A DNA stretch of 64,000 bases from Parapedobacter tibetensis. GTDB lineage: Bacteria > Bacteroidota > Bacteroidia > Sphingobacteriales > Sphingobacteriaceae. The position numbers were made by a program, and so were the translations under genes. Position 1 is the first letter of the stretch. Each line of letters starts with the position of its first letter. Shown here in pieces: positions 26,031 to 34,693 of the stretch. The notes below the pieces were generated by a model. That model saw nothing but the letters and a program-made list of their open reading frames with translations. It searched no databases and was not told the origin of the DNA. The stretch lies in contig NZ_JAMKQJ010000013.1 of NCBI RefSeq assembly GCF_024643205.1, positions 128,928-192,927 of the forward strand, in the 5' to 3' direction.

Positions 26031-28670
26031 ATGGCATTAAGAATAGTAATCTTATTGCTTCTTTCCTTCCAATTCTTTCCATCCATCGCACAAGAAGGAA
26101 GTGTCAAGATAAAATCAGGTAAGCAATCGCTTATTTCTGTTTTAAATCATATAGAACGGAAATCAATGTATAATATCGTTTTTAGTGATGAATTTGTGGC
26201 CGAAGATATGATGGTTTATTTGGCCTCCGGAGAATATCCGATATCAACGTTATTAAATAAAATCTTATCAGGATACGATTTATTCTATAAAGAACTCTCC
26301 GGAAACCTGATTGTAATCGGCAATAAAAGTTCACAGTATACGCTGGAACAAGAGCAAGCAAAGATCCGGTTATCTGGCAATATCCGAAATGCAGACCAAC
26401 AAGCTATCTCCTATGCTTCCGTAAGCTTATTTTCAGGTAATCAGTTTTTAACAGGCACGACTACAGATACGTATGGGCGGTTTCATCTCCGCTATGCATT
26501 CAAAGAAGGAGAAGCGTATTCATTGAAGCTATCTTCCATCGGATATAAGGCTACTGAAACGTCGTTTAGCTACCCGGATACGGCCTTGTTTGCCAGTCTC
26601 CAATTGGAGCGAGAAAGTCGCCTCTTGGATGAGGTGCAAGTGAATGCGCAGAAACCAGCAATTGAGCGCAGGGCGGATCGGTTTATCGTTAATGTAGAAG
26701 GCAGCGTATTGGAAAATGGAAGCAACGGCCTAGAAATTCTGCAAAAGTCGCCCGGCTTATGGGTGAATCCGAACGGTGCGATAAGCCTTCGGGGCCAGTC
26801 GGTACTTGTTATGATCAATGACGTGGTGCAACGGATGTCGTCAACCGATTTGGCGGAATATCTGCGTACGCTCCGGTCCGAAGATATTTCGAAAATCGAA
26901 ATTTTACCGAATCCACCCGCTGAGTTTGAAGCCGAGAGTTCGGGGGGAATTGTACATATCATCTTGAAAAAGGGCCGTGAGGAGGGTTTTGTCGGCTCGG
27001 TAAACACACAGTATAGGCAGCAGGTGGAGCGACCACGATATGGAGTAGCCGCCACGTTGAATTATAAAATCAAAGATTTCTATGCCTTCGGGTCGACGGG
27101 CTATGAAAAAGATCAAAGCGAATACATCGCCACTAACGATATCCACTATCCGGATCAAAGCGTCTATAATAGCTTCACCGATCGGTACAACAACAATGAC
27201 CGCGCTATGCTACGCTTAGGGGCAGTATATGATTTCAGCGCAAACCAATCCATCGGATTGCAGACCAACTTGAACAGGGGTAAGTTGCTCCAGTATTTTG
27301 ATACGGAAATTGAACTGACGGGTCAAGAGCAGGCGCTTGACGGATTGGCTAATTCAGAATGGACAAGGAAACCTGAGTTTAGCAGCACTACCCTGAACTA
27401 TTCGCTGAAGACCGACAGCCTAGGTTCCAGATTGAAATTCATTGCGGACTATGTACATAGCGAAAACCCCAACATCAATCATTTTCAATCCCGGTATTCG
27501 GATCCGCAACAGGATGCCACCTTCCGTAATTCGACGCCAAGTATAACACGGCTGTTTAGCGCCCAGACGGATTTCACCCAGTTATTCAAAAACAAGATGC
27601 AATTTAAAGTGGGGGCCAAATATACTTCAACCAACCGCGACAATGAGGTAGTCCATGAAAACTTCATCGTAGATAGTTGGATATTAGACCCAGGGCGCAG
27701 CAACCGATTCATCTATAAAGAGCAGCTGATGATGGGATATGCATCTCTGGAGCATAAACTCAAGCGAACCAGCGTACAATTAGGCCTCAGGGCTGAGCAA
27801 ACCATCATGGATGGAAATTCATTTACTGCAGGGATACAGTTTCACCGCTCTTACCTGAATTTCTTTCCTTCTGTGTTCATTATGCATGAATTGGATAGTG
27901 CCAAAAAGACTTCTTTACTGCTCAACTATACCCGCAGGTTGAGCCGACCGTCATTTGCGTCGCTCAATCCTTACCGCCTGCAGTTTTATGATTATTTGGC
28001 CCAGATCGGCAATCCAGACTTGTTGCCGGAATATGTGAACAGGGTAGAGACTGGCGTCACCTTTGGCAGCGGCATTTCGTTCGATGTATACTTTTCGTCC
28101 ACAGACAACATGATGGCCCAATATGCGCAGTCCATCGATAAGGTGATTGAGTACCAAATCAGGAATTTCAACCATAGTTACCGTTACGGTGTGAGTTTGT
28201 TTGCCCCGATAAAAGTGAAAAAGTGGTGGTCCATGACGAACAACATGCACCTATCCACACTGCGTTATCGTATTCAGGATGTCGATTACAACAATACCTC
28301 CTTTAATGTCAGCACGTTTCAGGTCTTCAACATCAAGAAAATAGGTGATGCCGATGTCTTTAGCTATTACCGGTCTCCTTATCTTTCCGCAAACTCGGAC
28401 ATGGCATACCAATTTGCCATGGACCTCGGGTATACCAAGCGCTTATTTGGAGATAGGGGCCGCCTGAGGCTCACTATCACCGATGTGTTTAATACCGCCC
28501 GGGAAAAAGATATCACCGAGGACAATGGGACGACCATCTACTTTTATCAGAAAAGGCCTACACGTACAGTTGGTCTATCATTCAGCTACACGTTTATGTC
28601 CGGCAAAAAATTCAGTAACAAGAAAATCGAAGAGAGTGCTGAAGATGAGCGGAAGAGAATTGGTAATTAA
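26031..28670 (+). CDS. TonB-dependent receptor with N-terminal signalling (STN-like) domain
   Basis: The 879-residue protein has a signal peptide (about 1-20), an STN-like domain (about 25-95; GKQSLISVLNHIERKSMYNIVFSDEF), a carboxypeptidase-like repeat (about 115-200; IRLSGNIRNADQQAISYASVSL), a plug (about 210-320; GLEILQKSPGLWVNPNGAISLRGQSVLVMIND) and an outer-membrane barrel. It belongs to the OMP_b-brl_3 receptor group, shorter than SusC and with no SusD next to it. The STN-like domain fits transfer of an occupancy signal to FecR. Substrate is unknown; the upstream murQ makes a cell-wall fragment plausible. Confidence 0.9.
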   Translation: MALRIVILLLLSFQFFPSIAQEGSVKIKSGKQSLISVLNHIERKSMYNIVFSDEFVAEDMMVYLASGEYPISTLLNKILSGYDLFYKELSGNLIVIGNKSSQYTLEQEQAKIRLSGNIRNADQQAISYASVSLFSGNQFLTGTTTDTYGRFHLRYAFKEGEAYSLKLSSIGYKATETSFSYPDTALFASLQLERESRLLDEVQVNAQKPAIERRADRFIVNVEGSVLENGSNGLEILQKSPGLWVNPNGAISLRGQSVLVMINDVVQRMSSTDLAEYLRTLRSEDISKIEILPNPPAEFEAESSGGIVHIILKKGREEGFVGSVNTQYRQQVERPRYGVAATLNYKIKDFYAFGSTGYEKDQSEYIATNDIHYPDQSVYNSFTDRYNNNDRAMLRLGAVYDFSANQSIGLQTNLNRGKLLQYFDTEIELTGQEQALDGLANSEWTRKPEFSSTTLNYSLKTDSLGSRLKFIADYVHSENPNINHFQSRYSDPQQDATFRNSTPSITRLFSAQTDFTQLFKNKMQFKVGAKYTSTNRDNEVVHENFIVDSWILDPGRSNRFIYKEQLMMGYASLEHKLKRTSVQLGLRAEQTIMDGNSFTAGIQFHRSYLNFFPSVFIMHELDSAKKTSLLLNYTRRLSRPSFASLNPYRLQFYDYLAQIGNPDLLPEYVNRVETGVTFGSGISFDVYFSSTDNMMAQYAQSIDKVIEYQIRNFNHSYRYGVSLFAPIKVKKWWSMTNNMHLSTLRYRIQDVDYNNTSFNVSTFQVFNIKKIGDADVFSYYRSPYLSANSDMAYQFAMDLGYTKRLFGDRGRLRLTITDVFNTAREKDITEDNGTTIYFYQKRPTRTVGLSFSYTFMSGKKFSNKKIEESAEDERKRIGN

Positions 28671-28700
28671 ATTAAGATGTCCAATCATCGACATACCGTT

Positions 28701-30020
28701 CTATTCTTTCGTAAATGTAAATTCGCCCCCACCTTGCTTCAGTATCATGGTTTTTTCCGTGGGGTCAAACTCAAGCACTACTCCAGCTTGGTCAAAATGG
28801 AATTTGTCTTTTTCAGTTGCCTCTAGCGGAAATGAAGGTTGCCCGGTTGCTTGGGCTATTAACGTATTTTCATTTTTGGTAATCGTTATTTTCAGCGGCA
28901 TTTGCATGGATGAATAAACTCCCAAGTATTGATCTAGGTCTGCTGAAGTAACCTCAAATGCACTAAATTCCGGGATATCATAGGGTTTGTCGTAAATCGC
29001 ACTCAATATGGCAAGGGCAACATCATTGGTGTTAAAATTACTTCCGTTAGACATGAGGGCAAAAGAAATCCCTTCTTCAGGAAAATAGCCCCATGTCGAC
29101 TTGAATCCATCTATCCCCCCGTTATGCCCAAATGCTTTCTTCTCCTGAAAAGAATTTTGGAATAGCCCCATTCCGTATCCGTCTTTGGATGTTTTCATCC
29201 GTTCAACACTTGCAATTGAAATAACCTTTCCCGAGAAAAGAGCCTCTCCAAACCTGATGATGTCTGTAGGAGTCGAAACGATAGCGCCGGCACCCAAAGG
29301 GATGGAGCTGTCTGTCTCCTGTTCCTTTATCCATTGCCCCTTAAATGTATAAGAGTTCGCTTCATTACTGTTTGGGTCAATTTTTCCTCCGAAATACGTA
29401 TTCGTTAAACCTACAGGTTTCGTAATGTATTGTTCCAGCAGGTCGGCATACGGTTTTTCAAACGCCTTCTCAAGGATATACGTCAGCAATACATAGTTTG
29501 AATTGCTATAGTTTGCTGTGGAATCCGGCTCAAAATCACTGCCCGATTTTGAAATGATTTCCACGATTTCTTTTTCCGTTTTCGGTTGTGTGTTCCACTC
29601 CGGATAATCCTTGTTGGATGTGATGTTATGGATTCCACTTCGGTGGTTAAGCAAATTGCTTATGGTGATTTTTTCGGCATTTTTAATGCTTGGGAAGAAT
29701 GTTTCAATGGTTTGGTTTAGGCTTAATTTCTTTTCTTCTACCGCCTTTAATACCAAAGTGGCTGTAAATGTTTTTGAAATCGATCCGATTCTGTATTTCG
29801 TATTTTTGTTGGCCTTTTGGCTATTCGCTACATCAAGATATCCAACTGATCTGGTGTAAATTAATGTTCCGTTGTGAGAAATGGCCACGCTTCCCATAAA
29901 CTTATCGTTTTTTTCAAGCGCATCAAAATAATTGTCTAATTTGGTTTTGTCTAGGTCTTGAGTAAACCCAATCTGGCTTATTAACGCAACAAATAGTGCC
30001 GCAATTAAATTTCTTGTCAT
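28701..30020 (-). CDS. Secreted serine hydrolase of the class C beta-lactamase / DD-peptidase fold
   Basis: The 439-residue protein has a signal peptide ending near GFTQ (about 21). The nucleophile motif is S80-I-S-K83, the second motif is Y171-S-N173, and HNGG (in AFGHNGGIDGF) takes the place of KTG, as in esterase and peptidase members of the fold. A C-terminal beta-domain follows (about 355-439). Members hydrolyse D-amino-acid peptides, esters or rarely beta-lactams; nothing here proves resistance. Convergent with the receptor gene, 30 bp apart. Confidence 0.9.
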   Translation of the reverse strand: MTRNLIAALFVALISQIGFTQDLDKTKLDNYFDALEKNDKFMGSVAISHNGTLIYTRSVGYLDVANSQKANKNTKYRIGSISKTFTATLVLKAVEEKKLSLNQTIETFFPSIKNAEKITISNLLNHRSGIHNITSNKDYPEWNTQPKTEKEIVEIISKSGSDFEPDSTANYSNSNYVLLTYILEKAFEKPYADLLEQYITKPVGLTNTYFGGKIDPNSNEANSYTFKGQWIKEQETDSSIPLGAGAIVSTPTDIIRFGEALFSGKVISIASVERMKTSKDGYGMGLFQNSFQEKKAFGHNGGIDGFKSTWGYFPEEGISFALMSNGSNFNTNDVALAILSAIYDKPYDIPEFSAFEVTSADLDQYLGVYSSMQMPLKITITKNENTLIAQATGQPSFPLEATEKDKFHFDQAGVVLEFDPTEKTMILKQGGGEFTFTKE

Positions 30021-30080
30021 GCATTTTTGACGCGTTCATTTAGCGTTTGTTACGGTCGTGGTATGGTCGAGAGTGGCAAA

Positions 30081-30947
30081 TCAACGGTTTTCAGCTATCA
30101 TGTATCGGGGTTGCGAGAAATTTTGCAACCCTTTAATAAAACTGAGCTGGCCAGTATCCATGTGGTCAAGAAAATTGAACATGACCGTATTCAAATACAA
30201 TTGGGCGGAGTTTTGCTTTTTGAAAGAAGTGGTTAGTCTATATATCGGATTTAAGGTCCACTCCGTGTTTTCAAGATCTCCAGCTGTCATAAAGATATTA
30301 ATTGGATTTTCCCGACTAGCCGTATGTAGTGTATCTGGAAGCCGGTTGAGGTAAAAATCATGGTACCACAGTGTAGGACTTGCTGCCACAATATTCGAAA
30401 ACACCGATCGCCCTTCGCTTGCCTGCTGCAACAGGGCATACAACGCAAAGTAACCACCAAAAGAATGCCCCAAAAGTGACCGCTGCAATGTATCCACCCG
30501 CAACTTAGACTCTAAATTCGGCAGCAACTCACGACTCAAAAATTGATAAAAATCCTTACCACCCCCTGGAGCGGTCATCTCATCGGTTTCCAAAGACTCC
30601 GGGTAGAGGAAATCCCTCACCCGTAGTGAATCCATCTTATGGAAGCTACCGTAGCCTATCCCTACCAAAATCATTGGAGGGAGCAAGCCCGTCATCTCAT
30701 ATTGGCGCATTACTGGTGCCATCGTTGGGAAATAGAAGTCGCCATCCAATAATACCACGATGGGATAGCGCGTGTCCGGACTGGTATTATATTCTTTTGG
30801 AAGCTGTATGCTTACCGTAAACGTGTCTTTGACCGCTGATGAATAAAATGCTATTGTTTCAGCATCCACATAATTAGTCGACTGGCCTAGCTGTGCTATA
30901 CCAGCAAATGGAAGAAGAGAAAAAAATAAAGCTGACGTATAATTCAT
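30081..30947 (-). CDS. Secreted alpha/beta hydrolase (esterase D / IroE-Fes-like)
   Basis: The 288-residue protein has a signal peptide (about 1-20) and the family blocks YPIVVLLDGDFYFPTMAPVMR, VGIGYGSF..RVRDFLYP and nucleophile LLGHSFGGYFALYAL, followed by NIVAASPTLWYHD. Relatives hydrolyse ferric-siderophore esters or acyl esters. Its ATG overlaps the stop of the 63-codon peptide upstream (ATGA), so the two are translationally coupled. Confidence 0.88.
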   Translation of the reverse strand: MNYTSALFFSLLPFAGIAQLGQSTNYVDAETIAFYSSAVKDTFTVSIQLPKEYNTSPDTRYPIVVLLDGDFYFPTMAPVMRQYEMTGLLPPMILVGIGYGSFHKMDSLRVRDFLYPESLETDEMTAPGGGKDFYQFLSRELLPNLESKLRVDTLQRSLLGHSFGGYFALYALLQQASEGRSVFSNIVAASPTLWYHDFYLNRLPDTLHTASRENPINIFMTAGDLENTEWTLNPIYRLTTSFKKQNSAQLYLNTVMFNFLDHMDTGQLSFIKGLQNFSQPRYMIAENR

Positions 30948-31135
30948 GGCTCTTTGTTATGGTTACGTTTTCCGGTAATGGTTATCTTGTCCATCATGAT
31001 GTGGCGAATGGTATCCCTTTGTTGTGCCAGCAAATAGGACGGCGCCATAGCTAGCAGCAGGCAACAGCCAAAGATCGATACAGGCTTGTTTATTCTTTGT
31101 ATGATTAGGTAGGTATCTCCCATTGCTACAGACAA
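30944..31135 (-). CDS. 63-residue exported peptide resembling a truncated TonB-receptor N-terminus
   Basis: The frame encodes a hydrophobic export signal (about 15-38; ISIFGCC-type run to SYLLAQQ), then DTIRHIMMDKITITGKRNHNKEP and a stop. A segment like DKITITGKR directly after a signal peptide is what the TonB box of an outer-membrane receptor looks like. No plug or barrel follows; the stop overlaps the esterase start by 4 bp. Either a receptor gene lost its body by deletion and its start now drives the esterase, or this is a genuine short peptide. I favour the first. Confidence 0.55.
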   Translation of the reverse strand: MSVAMGDTYLIIQRINKPVSIFGCCLLLAMAPSYLLAQQRDTIRHIMMDKITITGKRNHNKEP

Positions 31136-31260
31136 TATGGGATCAAAAATAGTCTGATAACAAACAGGTAGTTAATGTTTTAACGTTTTTAACAGTTTTT
31201 ACATTTTTTAACGAATACATTCATGAAATGTCGTCAATGAATGTAGGAATTAGTTGCGCT

Positions 31261-31410
31261 TTATAACGGGCGTTTCAATGAAAGCATATAATCTGCGTGA
31301 AGTCCTTCATGATAGAGCAGGTAGCCGAACTGCTTAAGTTTAACCTTATTATAAGCATAACTAACCAAGAAGACAAAACCAAGGAAACAAATTATTTGTG
31401 ATGAGGTCGC
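31261..31410 (-). pseudogene. C-terminal relic resembling a DinB-family protein
   Basis: Directly after the stop of the DUF6265-like gene the minus strand stays open for about 49 codons and ends YNKVKLKQFGYLLYHEGLH then ADYMLSLKRPL and a stop. The tract YHEGLHADYM with the preceding helix matches the last helix of DinB-like four-helix-bundle proteins, where the histidine is a metal ligand. No N-terminus is present. Call rests on one short motif. Confidence 0.4.
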
Positions 31411-31413
31411 TTT

Positions 31414-31893
31414 TTAATGTTGTTTTTTCATCCGGAAAGTCTGCTTATGTTCTTTACCGTTTTTCGTTCCCGAAATTTCAGCAATCAATGAATCTGCATT
31501 GATTTTTGTGTACGATATGACTTGAGGGAAATCGTGTTTTGGATTTTCAAACACCAATACAGTGTCCGAAACTGTTTTCAACGCAAAACGGACAGGCACA
31601 TTATTGTTCTGATTTTTTACCGTTGGAATATAAAAAAGGCTGTCTTGCTTTTGAATTAGTTTTATTGTTTCAAAAACAAGGGTGTCCTTTTCTTGTATCA
31701 TATAACTTTTACCAAACAATACACTCTCGTTTACTTTAACCCAAGTTTCGTAAATACAACCTTTTGGGGTATTGTTTTCCCAAGTTCCGATGAGCCACTC
31801 CGCTTTCTTGATTTGTTTTTCCGTTTCAGTTTTCCAACCGCAAAAAACAAGTATTCCAACCAGGGTAAATAGTATATATAATTTCATTTTCAT
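31414..31893 (-). CDS. DUF6265-like exported protein
   Basis: The protein has 159 residues from the ATG at 31893. An in-frame ATG further upstream (31959) would start almost at the end of the AraC gene and put extra residues before the signal peptide, so I prefer 31893. A signal segment (KLYILFTLVGILVFCGW) precedes the domain KKAEWLIGTWENNTPKGCIYETW, FGKSYMI and ALKTVSDTVLVFENPKHDFPQVI, a lipocalin-like beta-barrel pattern of unknown role. It is downstream of an AraC-type regulator read in the same direction. Confidence 0.72.
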   Translation of the reverse strand: MKMKLYILFTLVGILVFCGWKTETEKQIKKAEWLIGTWENNTPKGCIYETWVKVNESVLFGKSYMIQEKDTLVFETIKLIQKQDSLFYIPTVKNQNNNVPVRFALKTVSDTVLVFENPKHDFPQVISYTKINADSLIAEISGTKNGKEHKQTFRMKKQH

Positions 31894-31961
31894 TGTTTTT
31901 AAGGTTACAAGTGCAAAGTAGCAAACAATTATAAGAGTGAAATTGTAAAAACACGACAATC

Positions 31962-32798
31962 CTACCCTGCACCATAAAAGAGGGAAGACATTTTCAGGTT
32001 TTCGCCATAAAATTCCTTTGGGGTAAATCCTGTAAATTCCTTAAAGTCTTTAATAAAATGGGCTTGGTCGTAATACTCGCCTTCGTATGCCAAAGCTGTA
32101 AAACTTGTAAATTGCTTGTTCACCAATAACTTAAGCGTAGCTTGTAACCTGATGGTTTTAGAAAGTTGCTTTGGACTTAAACCAATGGTTGAAGAAAATT
32201 TGCGCTCCAATTGTCTTCGGTTAATGACAATGCGCTTGGAGAGTTCATTAATAGAAAGTTGCCCGTTGGCGGTCAATATCATATCGACCGTTGATTTTAT
32301 GATGCGATCAATAGTTTTTGAATCTGCCAATCGGCCTATTAAAAACGCTTCAGTGAGGTTTATTCGTTCAGAAGCTGTCTTTGCATTCAAAACGTTTTGC
32401 GCTATTTCCTGTCCGCCTTTTCCAAATAATTTTTCCAATGCCACAGCGCTGTTTTCCATTTCTTTTATGGATATAGTTGCAAATGGTATAAAGCCATCGG
32501 GGTGAAAACGAACGGAGAATATTCCTGTTTCACCCATTGGCTCTATTTCAAGGGGTTGTGTTAGCTGCCCGATGACAAAGCATCTTGGCTGGACAATGCT
32601 GTTCTCCTTTCCTAGATATTGTTTGTATAAATCGCCATAATGAAAAATCATTTCCATACACCCATCAGGGACTATTGTTTGCCGTTGAGCATGTTCTTCC
32701 CCTCCTGCCTGGCGGGTAGGTTTCGGGCTTTCCAATGTCCAATAGCATTTTACAAATGCACTAAGGTCCTTATTGGGCTCAAACGTTTGGTAGTTCAT
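31962..32798 (-). CDS. AraC-family regulator with DUF6597-type sensor
   Basis: The protein has 278 residues. The N-terminal domain (about 5-160) contains SAFVKCYWTLE, VPDGCMEMIFHYGD and FSVRFHPDGFIPF, typical of the DUF6597 sensor. The C-terminal HTH (about 180-268) reads LSINELSKRIVINRRQLERKFSSTIGLSPKQ and YYDQAHFIKDFKEFTGFTPKEF. Residues around 27-33 (PTRQAGG) are encoded by a small palindrome that looks inserted. Probable target is the gene cluster just downstream; ligand unknown. Confidence 0.9.
   Translation of the reverse strand: MNYQTFEPNKDLSAFVKCYWTLESPKPTRQAGGEEHAQRQTIVPDGCMEMIFHYGDLYKQYLGKENSIVQPRCFVIGQLTQPLEIEPMGETGIFSVRFHPDGFIPFATISIKEMENSAVALEKLFGKGGQEIAQNVLNAKTASERINLTEAFLIGRLADSKTIDRIIKSTVDMILTANGQLSINELSKRIVINRRQLERKFSSTIGLSPKQLSKTIRLQATLKLLVNKQFTSFTALAYEGEYYDQAHFIKDFKEFTGFTPKEFYGENLKMSSLFYGAG
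32704..32720. repeat. GC-rich mini-palindrome inside the AraC gene
   Basis: CCTGCC and GGTAGG pair across a TGGCG loop (one G-T pair) in an otherwise AT-richer gene. In frame it gives P-T-R-Q-A-G-G, which interrupts the region between two conserved blocks of the sensor domain. Its in-frame length keeps the gene open. Looks like a dispersed CCTGCC/GGCAGG-type repeat. Confidence 0.4.
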
Positions 32799-32908
32799 CT
32801 GTTGATTATTTATTAATCCATCATAAAGTGCCTTAATGCATGCTGTTCTAAAATTGTCTATCCCCTTAGCGATGCTCAGACGATTACCAAATTAGGTAAA
32901 TCTTTCTT

Positions 32909-33373
32909 TTAATCAAGTGCTTGCTGTGGAATTCCTTCTCCATGAAACATATGTGTCGATATTGCAATGCGATTCCAAATGTTAGCTGTCCCGATTTGCA
33001 TAATAATTTGAGCTATTTCATTTTCGTTGAAATATACCCTTGCAGTTTGAAAAGTGATATCCGTCAATCCTTTGTCAGCTATCAAGCTTACTTCGTCTGT
33101 GATTGCCAATAAAGATTTTTCCTTTTCAGTAAAGAATGGCGATTCCCACCATGCAGTCAGGGCAAATATTCTTTTCTGATGTTCCTCATCACTTAAGGCT
33201 TCAGCGCTATGTTTTTCTATACAATAAGCACAACCATTTATTTGAGCTGCTCTTATATTAATCAAGTTCCTCAACGTTTTATCCAAACCTGTCGTATTAA
33301 GATATTTTTCCAGTCCAAACATTGCTTTGTATGCGTTTGGTTCTAAATCTTTGATGCTAATTCGTTGTTTCAT
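32909..33373 (-). CDS. AhpD / carboxymuconolactone decarboxylase-family protein
   Basis: The 154-residue protein has the AhpD redox motif C48-A-Y-C51 with H55 (GCAYCIEKHSAEAL), preceded by a helix with NLINIRAAQING. AhpD-like proteins reduce peroxides or serve as thiol carriers. Its ATG overlaps the stop of the upstream DoxX gene by 4 bp, so the two are an operon, possibly for redox stress. Confidence 0.9.
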   Translation of the reverse strand: MKQRISIKDLEPNAYKAMFGLEKYLNTTGLDKTLRNLINIRAAQINGCAYCIEKHSAEALSDEEHQKRIFALTAWWESPFFTEKEKSLLAITDEVSLIADKGLTDITFQTARVYFNENEIAQIIMQIGTANIWNRIAISTHMFHGEGIPQQALD

Positions 33374-33819
33374 GTTTTTCTATTTTGTAGGTAGTTGTCC
33401 AAACTATAACGATATGTATTCATCATACTCAATAAAAAACATGCGCTGGCACCTATCCATACCGAATAATTAAAAGTGGATTTAATGCCGAATGCCATGG
33501 TCATGGCCACTGCAAAAAGCGTCAATAAAATACCGGATAATACGCTGGTAATTTTGGTTTTATATCCAATCAATAATAAAAGGGCAAAAACAACTTCCAA
33601 GGCCGTGGCTGTAATCGCCAATAACTCGCCAATTTGCTGAGACACGAAAAAATTGAGTTTGTTTGAATAAATTAAAAAACTCTCCCAGTCTCCCCAAGAG
33701 GCGTTTGGGCTTCCTGGTTCACCCCAATAACCTAAACGGTCTGCCACCGCCGATAAAAAAGCAGTTGCCACTGCTACCCGCACAAATAGTTGAATATACT
33801 GCTGGTTGTAAGCGCTCAT
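33370..33819 (-). CDS. DoxX-family membrane protein
   Basis: The protein has 149 residues with four predicted membrane helices (near 10-28, 55-80, 85-105, 110-130) and the DoxX-like start FVRVAVATAFLSAVADRLGYWG. DoxX-type proteins are small quinone-linked or redox-associated membrane proteins. It overlaps the AhpD-like gene by 4 bp; the pairing DoxX-AhpD recurs in many Bacteroidota. Confidence 0.88.
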   Translation of the reverse strand: MSAYNQQYIQLFVRVAVATAFLSAVADRLGYWGEPGSPNASWGDWESFLIYSNKLNFFVSQQIGELLAITATALEVVFALLLLIGYKTKITSVLSGILLTLFAVAMTMAFGIKSTFNYSVWIGASACFLLSMMNTYRYSLDNYLQNRKT

Positions 33820-33839
33820 TCCTTGACATTTTATATAGG

Positions 33840-33847
33840 CAAATTTA
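33840..33847 (-). promoter_or_regulatory. Probable -7 box of the DoxX-AhpD operon
   Basis: The minus strand reads TAAATTTG 21 bases ahead of the DoxX start, fitting TAnnTTTG. A -33 TTG is absent at the expected distance, so an activator may be needed; the adjacent Crp/Fnr-like gene at 33896 is a candidate. Confidence 0.4.
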
Positions 33848-33895
33848 GCCGTCCCATGTGAATTAGAAGTTAAACCAGTTTAAGAAATGGGGTTT

Positions 33896-34462
33896 TCAGG
33901 TTTTTTTCCTTATCTCACTAAGATACTCTGGTGTAAATCCTAAATAGGAAGCCAACATGTATTGAGGAACCCGTTGTACAAATTCTGGGAAATGAGATGA
34001 AAAATGACGGTACAATTCTTCTCTGGAGTAATCGTAGAGAAATTTAATTCGAAACTGTGACGCGGCATAAGCATGTTGCCTTACCAACCTGAAATATCGC
34101 TCCAGTACCGGTACATCTTCAAATAATCGCTCAGCGGAAGATGCATTTAATCGTATTATTTTGGCGTTTTCAATGGTCTGTAAGTAGAAGGGGGAAGCTT
34201 TCTGAGTCATTAAGCTCATATAATCCGACATCCACCAGTTTTCGATAGCAAACTGGGTGATTTGCTCTGTGCCATTTTCTTTGATAAAATACATGCGTAA
34301 ACAGCCTTGGCTCACAAAATAATCGGATTGGCAAATCCCACCTTCCTGTAACAGGAATTCTTTCTTTTTTATTGAGATTACCTGGGTTTCTTCATAGAGT
34401 CGTTTAATATCCGAATCTGTCAGATGAACATAATTTTGGATATGTCTAACTAGATTTTTCAT
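33896..34462 (-). CDS. Crp/Fnr-family transcription regulator
   Basis: The 188-residue protein has a cyclic-nucleotide-binding-like beta-roll (about 15-115; KEFLLQEGGICQSDYFVSQGCLRMYFI, QITQFAIENWWMSDY) and a C-terminal winged helix (about 150-188; FPEFVQRVPQYMLASYLGFTPEYLSEIRKK). No cysteine cluster for iron-sulfur binding is seen. It lies directly upstream of the DoxX-AhpD operon on the same strand and may control it. Confidence 0.88.
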   Translation of the reverse strand: MKNLVRHIQNYVHLTDSDIKRLYEETQVISIKKKEFLLQEGGICQSDYFVSQGCLRMYFIKENGTEQITQFAIENWWMSDYMSLMTQKASPFYLQTIENAKIIRLNASSAERLFEDVPVLERYFRLVRQHAYAASQFRIKFLYDYSREELYRHFSSHFPEFVQRVPQYMLASYLGFTPEYLSEIRKKT

Positions 34463-34634
34463 AAATATTGAATTTACTTTATGTTCTTTATGGCATCTTG
34501 AGCATACCTTTCCATTTTACATTGTTCTCTGTAGCTTAATATTTAAAGATAGTACTTTTTCGCCTTCTTCATTGTCTGATTTTCTTAGAGCGTCATATCG
34601 ATTATAAATTATAAAAAAATGCGCTAATATAAAA

Positions 34635-34668
34635 ACGAAAAGGCCGACACTATCCGTGCCGGCCCCTT
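34635..34668 (-). terminator. Rho-independent terminator of the lipoprotein gene
   Basis: Stem GGCCGACAC (34642-34650) pairs with GTGCCGGCC (34656-34664) with one G-T/A-C flaw, loop TATCC. On the minus strand the stem is followed by CTTTTCGTTTTT. It lies about 30 bp after the stop of the 34694-35284 gene. Confidence 0.75.
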
Positions 34669-34693
34669 CAACGCTAACAAACTACCGCTATCC

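Noticed and set aside
28701..30020. Calling the class C-fold hydrolases (28701 and 40149) AmpC resistance enzymes
   Set aside because: Third motif is HNGG or HGGG, not KTG, and one lacks Y-x-N; the fold covers many peptidases and esterases.
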